NCBI GenBank assembly: GCA_964637655.1
Contig: CAZWUZ010000045.1
Location: 1-16,569 of the forward strand
Origin: CAZWUZ01 sp964637655 [NCBI: uncultured bacterium]
Lineage (GTDB): Bacteria > DAOPZR01
DNA: 16,569 nucleotides
Reading direction: 5' to 3'
Positions within the stretch are counted from its first letter, which is position 1. Each line of letters begins with the position of its first letter. Shown piece by piece: positions 7,492 to 15,735 of the stretch. The translations under genes and the position numbers were made by a program. The notes below the pieces were generated by a model that was given only the letters and a program-made list of their open reading frames with translations, did not search any database and was not told where the DNA came from.

Positions 7492-8328
7492 TCACATCGG
7501 ATGCAAGCGCGAGGGATGCTTGCGCCACTCGATATCGAACTTGTCTTCCTGCCCGTCGTTATTGCGGTCGTACTTGGCGTACATCCACCATTCTCCGGCG
7601 ACGGTGGCGGAATCGACGTCATCGTTCCACCCGTCGCCGTCATCGTCCAGGCCGGTCATGTCGACCACCCCGTGATCAACGTGCGAGTAGGGCACCCAGG
7701 TGACGCTGGTGTTCAGCGCGTAGAGCGCATGGTCGTACAGGCCGCAGTAGTACTCCTGTTCATACGTGTCGACGAGACCGTCGCGGTCGAGGTCGTTGCG
7801 GGTGGTGATACGCGCCTCCTGGACGATGGGGACCGACAGCGTCTGCGCATGGCCGATGAAAGGGATGGAGAACCCGATGGTGTAATCGAGCGACAGGCGG
7901 ATATGGTAGCCCTCGGCGCGGTACATGTAGGCGGCATCCTCCGTGGCGCGCGGGGTGAAATACTCGTAGTCCCTGGGATAGGGGGCGACTATGGAATAGT
8001 CGACACATTCCCGGTTGTGCACCTCGATACCGTTGATGCGGATGCCGTGCTGCACGTAACCGGTAATCAGCAGTTCCTGCATCTTGCCGACCAGGACCTC
8101 GCGGATGATGTCGTCCTGCGCCCCGTTGGCTGCCGCCCACGTCGCCTGGTGCACCGCGTTGGTCAGCACGGAATTGTTGTAGTACATCACGGTCAGTTCG
8201 AAAATGGCCAGCACGAGGGCCACAAGGATGATGATCATGAAGGCCAGTTCAACCATCGCCTGCCCGCGCTGGGCTCGCCGGGCGCGGACCGGGCCGCGGT
8301 CAGTGGACGGACGGGTCGTGTGGCGCAT
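7492..8328 (-). CDS. TadE-like pilin-type protein with DxDxDG repeats (second copy)
   Basis: A 278-residue protein. Residues 19-45 form a TadE-type N-terminus: AQRGQAMVELAFMII and then an uninterrupted hydrophobic helix ending AIFELTVMYY. The RGQ-A-MVE pattern corresponds to the R-G-x-A-x-V-E-F motif where TadE-type pseudopilins are recognised and possibly processed. The C-terminal third contains three calcium-loop-like motifs: DLDRDGLVD (179-187), DDDGDGWND (228-236) and DRNNDGQED (254-262). These resemble thrombospondin type 3 or EF-hand-like loops. The start at 8328 overlaps the preceding gene by 29 bases and has a modest AGGA about 11 bases upstream; no other start keeps the whole pilin motif. 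It ends 13 bases before the TadG-like gene. The basic family call is firm; the calcium role is inferred from motif. Confidence 0.8.
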   Translation of the reverse strand: MRHTTRPSTDRGPVRARRAQRGQAMVELAFMIIILVALVLAIFELTVMYYNNSVLTNAVHQATWAAANGAQDDIIREVLVGKMQELLITGYVQHGIRINGIEVHNRECVDYSIVAPYPRDYEYFTPRATEDAAYMYRAEGYHIRLSLDYTIGFSIPFIGHAQTLSVPIVQEARITTRNDLDRDGLVDTYEQEYYCGLYDHALYALNTSVTWVPYSHVDHGVVDMTGLDDDGDGWNDDVDSATVAGEWWMYAKYDRNNDGQEDKFDIEWRKHPSRLHPM

Positions 8329-9241
8329 AGTCGTACACGTCCTGCCAGCCGTCATTGTCGACGTCGTATTTGAGCGAGACGCGGATCTCCGCGTCGCAAT
8401 CGCTGTTCTGCGGCACCTGCTGCGGGAAGATCTGGTTGGGGAAGACAGCGGAGTTATACCAGAGCGGCACGTGGAACCTGTTGTCAGTAATCCGCCGCGT
8501 CGCCACCCACTGTGTGTCAGCCATATGCGGGGCGCCGCTCCAGGTGTAGGTCCAGAGCCAGACCTCGCCGGTGGCCGCGGTGCGCACAATGGCACCGGTA
8601 TCGTACGCGTCGAGGATGCCGTCACCATCATCATCCTGGTCGTAGACCCAGTCGGTATCGCCGTCGATGGCCCCGTCATTGTCGTGGTCGTCAGCCCACT
8701 GTCCCTCGTAGGTGTCATCGCGCCCGTCGCGGTCCTCGTCATTGCCGCGCACGATGTACATCTCGTGGATGAGCGGGGTGGTGGCGACGATCTCCCCGAA
8801 CAGGCCGAGCGAGATGCCGAAGGTGTAATCCATCGAGATGCGCGCCTTGTGCCCGTCGACGAATTCCCCCCAGGTGTTCTCCGTGTCGGGCACCGGGTTG
8901 CGCTGCCGCACCAGCGAGTACTGCACGTTGCGGATGGCGAACTGGAAGAGCGGCAGCGGCAGGAGCTTATTGCTCAGTTGCGACTGCAGCGTCACCTGCA
9001 CCGCCGTGTCGCCGTAGCCGACCTTGCGCATCCCCCCGCCCCAGTTGGTCACCTCGGGGATATCCCGCATCTGCCCGATGGCGAACTGGCGCGACGCCTC
9101 GTAGCCGGCGCGCTGCAGGATGTTGTAGTTGTAGCCCCAGAGGATGATGGAAAGGCAGGCGAAGATAAAGAAGAAAAACACCACGAACATCATCGCAAAC
9201 TCGACCATCGACTGCCCGCGCTGGCTGCGATATGCGTGCAT
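8300..9241 (-). CDS. TadE-like pilin-type protein with DxDxDG repeats (first gene of operon)
   Basis: A 313-residue protein with a short TadE-type start: YRSQRGQSMVEFAMMF (4-19) running into a strongly hydrophobic helix (about 12-36). It is a paralogue of the next gene, sharing the RGQ-MVE motif, the region ISMDYTFGISLGLFGEI (135-151) and acidic repeats. Four calcium-loop-like motifs are visible: DEDRDGRDD (168-176), DHDNDGAID (185-193), DDDGDGILD (203-211) and DVDNDGWQD (293-301). The ATG at 9241 has an excellent Shine-Dalgarno sequence (AGGAGGAGG); a longer start at 9271 would place that site inside the gene. It is the promoter-proximal gene of the six-gene minus-strand operon, behind a sigma54-type promoter. 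TadE proteins are minor pseudopilins of Flp/Tad systems; no tad ATPase or secretin lies in this window, so the rest of the machine must be elsewhere. Confidence 0.82.
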   Translation of the reverse strand: MHAYRSQRGQSMVEFAMMFVVFFFFIFACLSIILWGYNYNILQRAGYEASRQFAIGQMRDIPEVTNWGGGMRKVGYGDTAVQVTLQSQLSNKLLPLPLFQFAIRNVQYSLVRQRNPVPDTENTWGEFVDGHKARISMDYTFGISLGLFGEIVATTPLIHEMYIVRGNDEDRDGRDDTYEGQWADDHDNDGAIDGDTDWVYDQDDDGDGILDAYDTGAIVRTAATGEVWLWTYTWSGAPHMADTQWVATRRITDNRFHVPLWYNSAVFPNQIFPQQVPQNSDCDAEIRVSLKYDVDNDGWQDVYDYAPHDPSVH

Positions 9242-9260
9242 GGCGCCTCCTCCTGCCTCT

Positions 9261-9294
9261 TTCAGTAGCAAGGCGTATGCCAGTATGCTACACT
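9261..9294 (+). promoter_or_regulatory. Candidate promoter for the histidine kinase gene
   Basis: Two overlapping options point to the plus strand: TTCAGT (9261-9266) and TATGCT (9284-9289) with a 17-base spacer, or an extended -10 TGCTACACT (9286-9294). The same nine bases occur in the aminotransferase promoter at 1615-1607. The site overlaps the divergent sigma54 promoter, so activity in one direction could interfere with the other. Confidence 0.3.
9266..9283 (-). promoter_or_regulatory. Sigma54 (RpoN) promoter of the pilin/exporter operon
   Basis: On the minus strand the sequence reads CTGGCATACGCCTTGCTA. It matches the RpoN consensus YTGGCACG-N4-TTGCW at nearly every key base, with exactly ten bases between the invariant GG and GC. 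The predicted start is near 9256, giving a leader of about 15 bases that holds the AGGAGGAGG ribosome binding site of the first TadE-like gene. The divergent gene pair encodes a kinase and a sigma54-dependent activator, which supports the call. Confidence 0.75.
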
Positions 9295-9362
9295 ATGGGT
9301 GGCCGGCAGGCAAGTTGCGCGGGATGCCATTTTCGCACTATCGCCATGCCGGGTGGAGCGTT

Positions 9363-10669
9363 ATGCCAACTATTGCCTCGCGGTTCGATCTGTTCCTTCG
9401 GCGTTGCGGGCGGCATTTTCCTGCCACCGGCACCGGCGGGCACAGCGCCTGGCTGATGCAGATGCACCTGCTGGTACTCCTCGTGCTTACCGGCATCGTG
9501 GTCATTCTCCTTGCCGGGCAGGGACGCCACTACCCGCTCTACGCCTCGTCCCTGGTCGTCGCGCTCGCGCTCTTCTTCAATCTCGTCTGTTTCGCCCTGC
9601 TGCGCCGCTGCCCGCACTGGACCCGCGCCCTGCTGCACGCGATCATCGCCTGCGACATCGTCGTCATCACCGTCTTCGTCCACTTCACCGGCGGGCTTAT
9701 CTCGCTCTTCAGCATGGCCTACTTCATCATCATCATCGGCAGTTACATCTTCATTTCGCTCAATACAGGATTTGTCACCGCGCTGGGCGCCTTTGTTGCC
9801 TTCGCGGTTCTCGTCCTGCTCGAGTACTACGGGGTGGTCTCGAGCCATGCGCTGTACGATATCACCCGCCGCCTCCCCGACGACCATCTCTACGTCTATA
9901 CCACCGTCTACCTCAGCGGTCTGCTCTTCTATGCCGTCGCGCTCATCGGCGGGCAGGTGCAGCGCTACCTCGCCGCGACCCAAACCGCGCTGGCACAACT
10001 GGAAAAGATGCGCGCGCTCGGTCAGCTTGCGGCAGGGGTAGCCCACGAGGTCAACAACCCGCTGGGCAATATCAGCGCCTTCCTCGACAGCCGCGAAACC
10101 ACCGGCACCCCGCTCGCCACGGAGGATTTCGCGCTGCTGCGCGGCGAACTGCGGCGCGCGGGAGACACGCTCGGCAAGCTGCTGACCGGCGCCCGCCCGG
10201 CCGCCGCACCGGCGACGCCGGCGCCGGTCGCCGCGGTCATCACCGAGGCGGGCATCCTGCTCGACGCCTCCTGCCGCCGGGCCGGGGTGACGCTCTCCCT
10301 CGACCTGCCAACCGACCTGCCGGCCACCCCGGCGGGTGCCGCCGAACTCAAGGAATGCCTCGTCAACCTCGTGCTCAACGCCGTCGATGCGGTGCAGGCG
10401 TCGCCGGTACGCACGGTGACCGTCAGCGCCGCGCGACGGGGTGACCTGGTGCACCTCAGCGTGCATGATACCGGGCCAGGCATCGCCCCTGAGCACCTGC
10501 CGCACCTGTGCGAGCCCTTCTACACCACCAAGCCAGCCGGCAAGGGGACGGGGCTCGGCCTCTTTCGCGTCTACAGCGTGGTCACCGCTGCCGGCGGCCG
10601 CCTCGACATCGCCAGCGCTCCGGGACACGGCACCACCTTCACCCTCATCCTTCCCGCGGTGGCCGCCTG

Positions 10670-10670
<1 letters not shown>
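9363..10670 (+). CDS. Membrane sensor histidine kinase (NtrB/PilS-like)
   Basis: A 435-residue kinase that would phosphorylate the response regulator encoded next. Six hydrophobic segments fill the N-terminal half (about 34-52, 60-82, 88-108, 112-133, 136-157, 180-198) with very short loops and no periplasmic domain, as in PilS. The H-box is AAGVAHEVNNPLGN with H228, followed by the N-box ECLVNLVLNAVDAV (331-344), G1 DTGPGI (369-374), FYTTK (386-390) and G2 GTGLGL (395-400). All catalytic motifs are intact. The ATG at 9363 is preferred because GGTGGAG stands four bases before it; ATGs at 9285 and 9324 are in frame but lack such a site. It is divergent from the TadE-like operon, and its stop overlaps the regulator start by one base (TGATG). 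The six-helix layout suggests sensing within or near the membrane; PilS of type IV pili is the closest known comparison. Confidence 0.9.
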
Positions 10671-12037
<1,367 letters not shown>

Positions 12038-12109
12038 CGTACACCAGCACGCTATGCAGCATTTTTACCACACTGCTTATCTCTGTATTGCAGACTTTTA
12101 TGTGTTTCC
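12038..12109 (+). promoter_or_regulatory. AT-rich spacer, probable promoter or leader of the ligase gene
   Basis: This short gap is far richer in A and T than anything around it. TTGCAG (12088-12093) and TTGAAT (12110-12115), 16 bases apart, are a weak promoter candidate. Two small frames lie here: an ATG at 12034 overlapping the regulator stop (30 codons, hydrophobic, ending 12126) and an ATG at 12054 (19 codons, ending 12113, overlapping the TTG at 12110). Neither has a ribosome binding site. No terminator was seen after the regulator. Confidence 0.3.
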
Positions 12110-13969
12110 TTGAATTCTGTGGTTGAATTACCGCGCACTGACTCAACGGTGGTGCGTGGTGTCAGCACGCTGCTGTTCGTCCTGCTCTTTCTGCTCGCCT
12201 GTTTCACGTACCCGCGCCTCGCACTGGCTACCGGCGACCTGCTGCACCTGACCCCGCTGCTGCAGCGCACGCTGCTGCAGCTGGGGGGAGCGCTGGCCCT
12301 CAGCGGACTGCTGCTGGCGGGGTATGAATACGGGCGCTTTCGCGGCGGGGCGCGGGGTGCACCTGCCGGGGCGCGGCTGCTCGCGCTGCTGCTGCTGGTC
12401 GCGCTCTTAGCCCTCACCAACACCACGCTGAGCGCGGATGACTTGCGCAGTTTCGTGCTCCGCTGCGGCTTGTTCGTCTATGTCGCGCAGGCGCTGCTGC
12501 TGCGTCCCGCCACGCTCATCCCCCCGCGCCCGCTCGGGTGGGCACTGGCCGCGTATGCCGCGGCGCTGACCGTTGCCTGCACGGCTGCCGCGCATCTTCC
12601 CGTCGCGCTGCGCTGGACGCTCGACCAGGTCCTGCTGCTGCTCTTCTTTCTCGCACTGCGCGGCAGCGCACCCGACCCCGGGGCACTGCGCCGCTACCTG
12701 CGCGGTGTCCTGCTGCTCGGCCTGACCGTGGCCGCGCTGCACGGGCTGCTGCAGGCGGGCGGACACGACTGGTTCGCGTGGGAAGGCACACTCCCCGTCG
12801 CCGGCGCACAGCGCGTGGTCACGCAGGCAACCGGCATCTTCGGCAACCCGAACTTTTTCGGCATCCTGATGCTGGTCGCCATGCTGCTCGCGGGGGGCAC
12901 CGCCGCCGACCGCGCGCTGACGTCCCGCCTGCGCTTTACTGCCGCGCTCGCGGCCGTTCCCGCCGCCTGCGGCCTGCTTCTTTCCTATTCGCGCAGCGCC
13001 TGGGTTATCGCCGCCGCGACCGCGTGTATCGCCCTCTGGAGTGCGCGAAAGCAGCTGACGCCGCGCCGCCTGCTGCTTGCCGTCGCCGCGCTGCTGCTGC
13101 TGCTCGCCCCGGTGCTCTTCGCCCACCACGACCTGATTGCCCGGCGACTGCAGTCGCTCACCGGGGGCGGCCGCTCGCTGGCCGCGCGCCTGCTGCTCTA
13201 CGAGAGCGCGCTGCGCCTCACGCTGCAGCGCCCGCTGACCGGCTGGGGGCCCGACCATTTCCAGTTCGTCTTCGACCGTGCCATCGACCCGGCCTTCTTC
13301 CGTTTCTATCCGCCCTCGGTCAATTTCCTGCAGCATACGCATAACGAGTTCCTGCAGGTGCTCGCGGAAACGGGGGTGCCCGGACTGGCCGCCTGGCTGC
13401 TGCTGCTGGCCGCCGCGTTCCACGCCGCACGCGGCGGCGGCGCCTGCACCGCGGCCGCCAGTGCGCTCCTCGCCGCGGAACTTTTCAGTTTCAATTTCCG
13501 CTTTCTGCTCTTCCCCTTCCTCTGCTGGCTGCTGCTCGCGCTGGGTGCCGCCCGCCCCACCGCACCGCCGCCCCCCGCCGCCCCCCGGCTGCGCCGCCTG
13601 CTCCCGCTCCTGCTGTTCGTCGCCGCACTGCTCTGGTTCAGTCAGCCCTACTTTGCCAGCGGCTATGCGCGGCTCGGGGCGCTCTACCCGCGCGACGGGT
13701 TTGCCGGCTACTCCCTGCCGCGCGTCTTCTACCTGCACGCGCTCGCCTACGATGACGCCTGCCTGCGCGCGCATCTGGAACTGGCGGAACTCTACTGGTC
13801 AGCCGGCGAGTACGCTGACAGCCGGATCCACCTGCAGGAACTGCAGCGCTATTCCCGCACCTACGGCAACAGCGACCGCCGCCTGGCCGAGGTCTGCCGG
13901 CTGCTGGGCGATACCGCCGCCGCCGCACACCACCGCCAGCGCGCCGCTGTGCTGGAACCGTATCAGTAA
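12110..13969 (+). CDS. O-antigen ligase/polymerase family membrane protein with C-terminal TPR-like tail
   Basis: A protein of up to 619 residues with about a dozen hydrophobic segments. It carries the Wzy_C signature: TGIFGNPNFFGILM (241-254), LSYSRSAWV (291-299) and, after the large loop, GWGPDHFQF (378-386) and HTHNEFLQVLAETGVPGL (409-426). This family moves finished glycans from undecaprenyl carrier to lipid A or protein, or polymerises them, at the periplasmic face. After the last membrane segment (about 496-511) a soluble tail (535-615) has helical repeats of TPR character (LRAHLELAELYWSAGEYADS). The start is uncertain: TTG at 12110 is the furthest upstream usable start, while GTG at 12119, 12149 or 12152 would lose only residues before the first helix. 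No Shine-Dalgarno site is visible at any. Ligation to lipid A versus O-linkage to pilin-type proteins cannot be decided here. Confidence 0.85.
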   Translation: MNSVVELPRTDSTVVRGVSTLLFVLLFLLACFTYPRLALATGDLLHLTPLLQRTLLQLGGALALSGLLLAGYEYGRFRGGARGAPAGARLLALLLLVALLALTNTTLSADDLRSFVLRCGLFVYVAQALLLRPATLIPPRPLGWALAAYAAALTVACTAAAHLPVALRWTLDQVLLLLFFLALRGSAPDPGALRRYLRGVLLLGLTVAALHGLLQAGGHDWFAWEGTLPVAGAQRVVTQATGIFGNPNFFGILMLVAMLLAGGTAADRALTSRLRFTAALAAVPAACGLLLSYSRSAWVIAAATACIALWSARKQLTPRRLLLAVAALLLLLAPVLFAHHDLIARRLQSLTGGGRSLAARLLLYESALRLTLQRPLTGWGPDHFQFVFDRAIDPAFFRFYPPSVNFLQHTHNEFLQVLAETGVPGLAAWLLLLAAAFHAARGGGACTAAASALLAAELFSFNFRFLLFPFLCWLLLALGAARPTAPPPPAAPRLRRLLPLLLFVAALLWFSQPYFASGYARLGALYPRDGFAGYSLPRVFYLHALAYDDACLRAHLELAELYWSAGEYADSRIHLQELQRYSRTYGNSDRRLAEVCRLLGDTAAAAHHRQRAAVLEPYQ

Positions 13970-14014
13970 AATCAGGTTTCTTCTTTCCTCAGCTTCTACA
14001 GCAGGGAAAACTTG

Positions 14015-14034
14015 GCAGGTTGTTGAATACCTGC
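14015..14034 (+). terminator. Weak hairpin downstream of the ligase gene
   Basis: GCAGGT (14015-14020) pairs with ACCTGC (14029-14034) across an eight-base loop, 45 bases after the ligase stop. A short T-run (14047-14050) is not adjacent, so it may be a transcript-end structure rather than an intrinsic terminator. Confidence 0.2.
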
Positions 14035-14054
14035 TCACGGAAAGTGTTTTCTGC

Positions 14055-14191
14055 CGGTCATGCCCGAGGTTGGTAATCGGGCATCCAGCAGTTTCCCGTC
14101 GCGCGTGCTGGATTCTTCCCCGCATTGTGCAATCGGGAATCCAGTATCAGCGACGGGAACGACTGGATTCCCGCTTTCGCGGGGATGACGG
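14055..14191. repeat. REP-like nested palindromic element
   Basis: A non-coding block in the gap between the ligase gene and the convergent lipoprotein gene. The left arm (14055-14101) runs from CGGTCATGCCCGA to TCCCGTCG. The right arm (14151-14191) is its imperfect inverse, from CGACGGGA to GGGGATGACGG. Between them a hairpin (14108-14144) has the perfect ends CTGGATTC and GAATCCAG. Each arm folds by itself: ATGCCCGA/TCGGGCAT (14060-14084) and ATTCCCGC/GCGGGGAT around TTTC (14167-14186). The segment CTGGATTCCCGCTTTCGCGG resembles dispersed REP-type palindromes common in bacterial intergenic DNA. No transposase is near. It could also act as a bidirectional transcription stop or RNA stabiliser for the two converging genes. 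Confidence 0.6.
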
Positions 14192-14234
14192 CAACGCCAA
14201 TCCCGGCGTGACAATGGTGTTTTTCAACATCCTG

Positions 14235-14834
14235 TTAGCGACGCCAGTTGCTGGCGGGGTTGATGAGCTTGGCCTGCAGGACGCTGATGCGCTGTTCCAG
14301 TTGCGCCAGTTTGCTGTCGAGCGCGGTCACGCGGCTGCGGAGCGCCGTCACCTGCGCCAGTTGCGCGGTGCTGCCGCCGGTACCGGCAACTGCCGCGAGC
14401 TGCTGCTGCAGGTTCTGCAGTTCGCCGCGCAGCGCGGCGAATTCCTGTGCCGCCGACGCGGCCGCCTGCCGCTGCGCTTCCAGCGTCGCCGCGCCCGCCT
14501 CGAGGTCGTTCACCTGCTGCAGTTTGCCGAGGTGGGCATCGAGCTGCTGTTCATACAGCGGCAGGCGGGCCACGAGAAAATCGTAATCGCGACCCCAGGC
14601 CGCGCGCTCCGCCGCGGCGGAATCGCTCTCCGGCGTTGCCGCCACTGGCGCCGGTTCAACCGGTACCGGTGCCGCAGCCACCGGGCGGGGCGTGTCAACG
14701 GGCGGGGGAAGATTGCGCACATCAGGGGGGCGCGGCGTCTCTGCCGGCGCGTCACCCAGCGTCGTCTCGCCGCCGCATCCGGCGCAGAACATCAAGCCGA
14801 GGGCGACCGTTGCCACCCGCATCCACCGGTTCAT
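14235..14834 (-). CDS. Putative coiled-coil lipoprotein
   Basis: A 199-residue protein I do not recognise as a named family. The N-terminus is a signal peptide (MNRWMRVATVALGLMF) ending in a lipobox-like CAGC, so C20 is the probable lipidated cysteine, although the -3 residue is C rather than the usual L. A Pro/Ala-rich linker (about 29-70; PPPVDTPRP, PVPVEPAP) follows, then a long coiled coil (about 95-195) rich in Q, L, A and E (LRGELQNLQQQLAAV; SKLAQLEQRISVLQAKL). The layout resembles outer-membrane lipoproteins that span toward peptidoglycan, but no Lpp or OmpA domain is seen. A -10 box TATGAT ends six bases before the ATG at 14834, suggesting a leaderless message. It is divergent from the HD-GYP gene, with 86 bases between starts. 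Confidence 0.7.
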   Translation of the reverse strand: MNRWMRVATVALGLMFCAGCGGETTLGDAPAETPRPPDVRNLPPPVDTPRPVAAAPVPVEPAPVAATPESDSAAAERAAWGRDYDFLVARLPLYEQQLDAHLGKLQQVNDLEAGAATLEAQRQAAASAAQEFAALRGELQNLQQQLAAVAGTGGSTAQLAQVTALRSRVTALDSKLAQLEQRISVLQAKLINPASNWRR

Positions 14835-14840
14835 GCGGGC

Positions 14841-14869
14841 ATCATACCTTCGCGGCAGGCGCGGGGCAA
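14841..14869 (-). promoter_or_regulatory. Candidate sigma70-type promoter of the lipoprotein gene
   Basis: On the minus strand TTGCCC (14869-14864) and TATGAT (14846-14841) are 17 bases apart; the -10 box is a 5/6 match. The predicted transcript start is 14834, the A of the ATG itself. Confidence 0.5.
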
Positions 14870-14885
14870 GCAGCCGTCAGCTGTA

Positions 14886-14914
14886 TTGCGCTGCTACCGG
14901 CGCCGTGCTACCAT
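14886..14914 (+). promoter_or_regulatory. Candidate extended -10 promoter of the HD-GYP gene
   Basis: TTGCGC (14886-14891) and TACCAT (14909-14914) are 17 bases apart, with TG at 14906-14907 making an extended -10. The predicted transcript start is 14921, the first base of the ATG. Confidence 0.45.
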
Positions 14915-14920
14915 GCGCGC

Positions 14921-15733
14921 ATGGACCGCCTGCGCCCGCTGCTTACCGTCATCGAGGAGATCGCCCGCGGCGTCTACACCGACCGCATCCAGGCCTATAC
15001 CGGCGACGACCAGCCGGAGGAGTTGCGCCGCCTCGCCGAAGCCATCGGCATGATGATGGTGAAGATCGAGGCGCGCGAGGAACACAGCCGGCAGTTGATC
15101 GAGCAGCTGCAGCAGGCCAATTGTGCGCTGCAGTGCGCCACGCTCGACACCGTGGTCGCCATCGCCGGCGCGCTCAACGCACGCGACACCTACAGCGCGG
15201 GTCATGGCAGCCGCGTGGCGCAGTATGCCGAACGGCTGGCGCGGCGGCTCGGGCTGCCGCCGGCGGAAATCGAGGAGTTGCGGCTGGCCGGGCTGCTGCA
15301 CGACATCGGCAAGATCGGCTTTTCCGACCGGGTTTTCTCCAACGAGGACGCGACCATCAGCCCGTCGCTGCGCGAGGAGATCGCCCGGCATCCCGACATC
15401 GCCATGGACATCCTCGGGCATCTTTCCTGCCTCGGGCGCGTGCTCGAGTACATTCACCTGCACCATGAACGTCTCGACGGGAGCGGCTACCCGCACCGCA
15501 AGCGCGACACGGAAATCCCGCGCGGGGCGCGCATCATCGCCGTCGCCGACTGCTTCGACGCCATCACCACCTCGCGCCCTTATCAGCAGCGCCAGTCGCC
15601 GGCGCAGGCCTTCGCCATCCTGCGCCGCATCGCCGGCACGCACCTCGACGCCGACCTGGTCGAGCTGCTGATCGCCGACATCGGCGAGTTCGGCCTGGCC
15701 GACGCCGTGCTGCCCGCTTCCGCCCCCGCCTGA
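14921..15733 (+). CDS. HD-GYP domain phosphodiesterase
   Basis: A 270-residue protein with a complete HD-GYP domain, the fold that degrades cyclic di-GMP to GMP. The catalytic HD is in LLHDIGKIGF (125-134; H127, D128) and the HHE-GYP block is HHERLDGSGYP (181-191). VADCFDAITTSRPYQ (208-222) is the usual distal metal-ligand region. The first 68 residues form a HAMP-like helix pair and coiled coil (EELRRLAEAIGMMMVKIEAR), but no membrane segment or receiver domain precedes it. It looks soluble and must take its signal from a partner or through the coiled coil. The ATG at 14921 has no ribosome binding site, consistent with the leaderless promoter. The membrane glycosyltransferase starts two bases after its stop. 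Since cyclic di-GMP often controls pili and exopolysaccharide, a role in this cluster is plausible but unproven. Confidence 0.92.
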   Translation: MDRLRPLLTVIEEIARGVYTDRIQAYTGDDQPEELRRLAEAIGMMMVKIEAREEHSRQLIEQLQQANCALQCATLDTVVAIAGALNARDTYSAGHGSRVAQYAERLARRLGLPPAEIEELRLAGLLHDIGKIGFSDRVFSNEDATISPSLREEIARHPDIAMDILGHLSCLGRVLEYIHLHHERLDGSGYPHRKRDTEIPRGARIIAVADCFDAITTSRPYQQRQSPAQAFAILRRIAGTHLDADLVELLIADIGEFGLADAVLPASAPA

Positions 15734-15735
15734 TC

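Noticed and set aside
7642-8760. Tandem DNA repeats rich in GTC/ATC triplets
   Set aside because: These are the codons of the Asp-rich DxDxDG loops on the other strand, not a DNA-level repeat of constant period.
9285-9326. Upstream ATGs (9285, 9324) as kinase start
   Set aside because: 9285 lies inside the -10 box, and neither has a ribosome binding site. The ATG at 9363 has GGTGGAG at good spacing.
12407-13774. 455-codon minus-strand frame opposite the ligase
   Set aside because: The product is almost all Q, E, R and G, the mirror of Leu-rich membrane helices. The sense strand has Wzy_C motifs.
14055-14191. CRISPR array
   Set aside because: Units alternate in orientation, differ in length and have no unique spacers of constant size; nested palindromes explain them.
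13278-15053. 591-codon plus-strand frame spanning ligase, spacer, lipoprotein and HD-GYP
   Set aside because: It crosses a palindromic non-coding element and three real genes in other frames; no motif is present.
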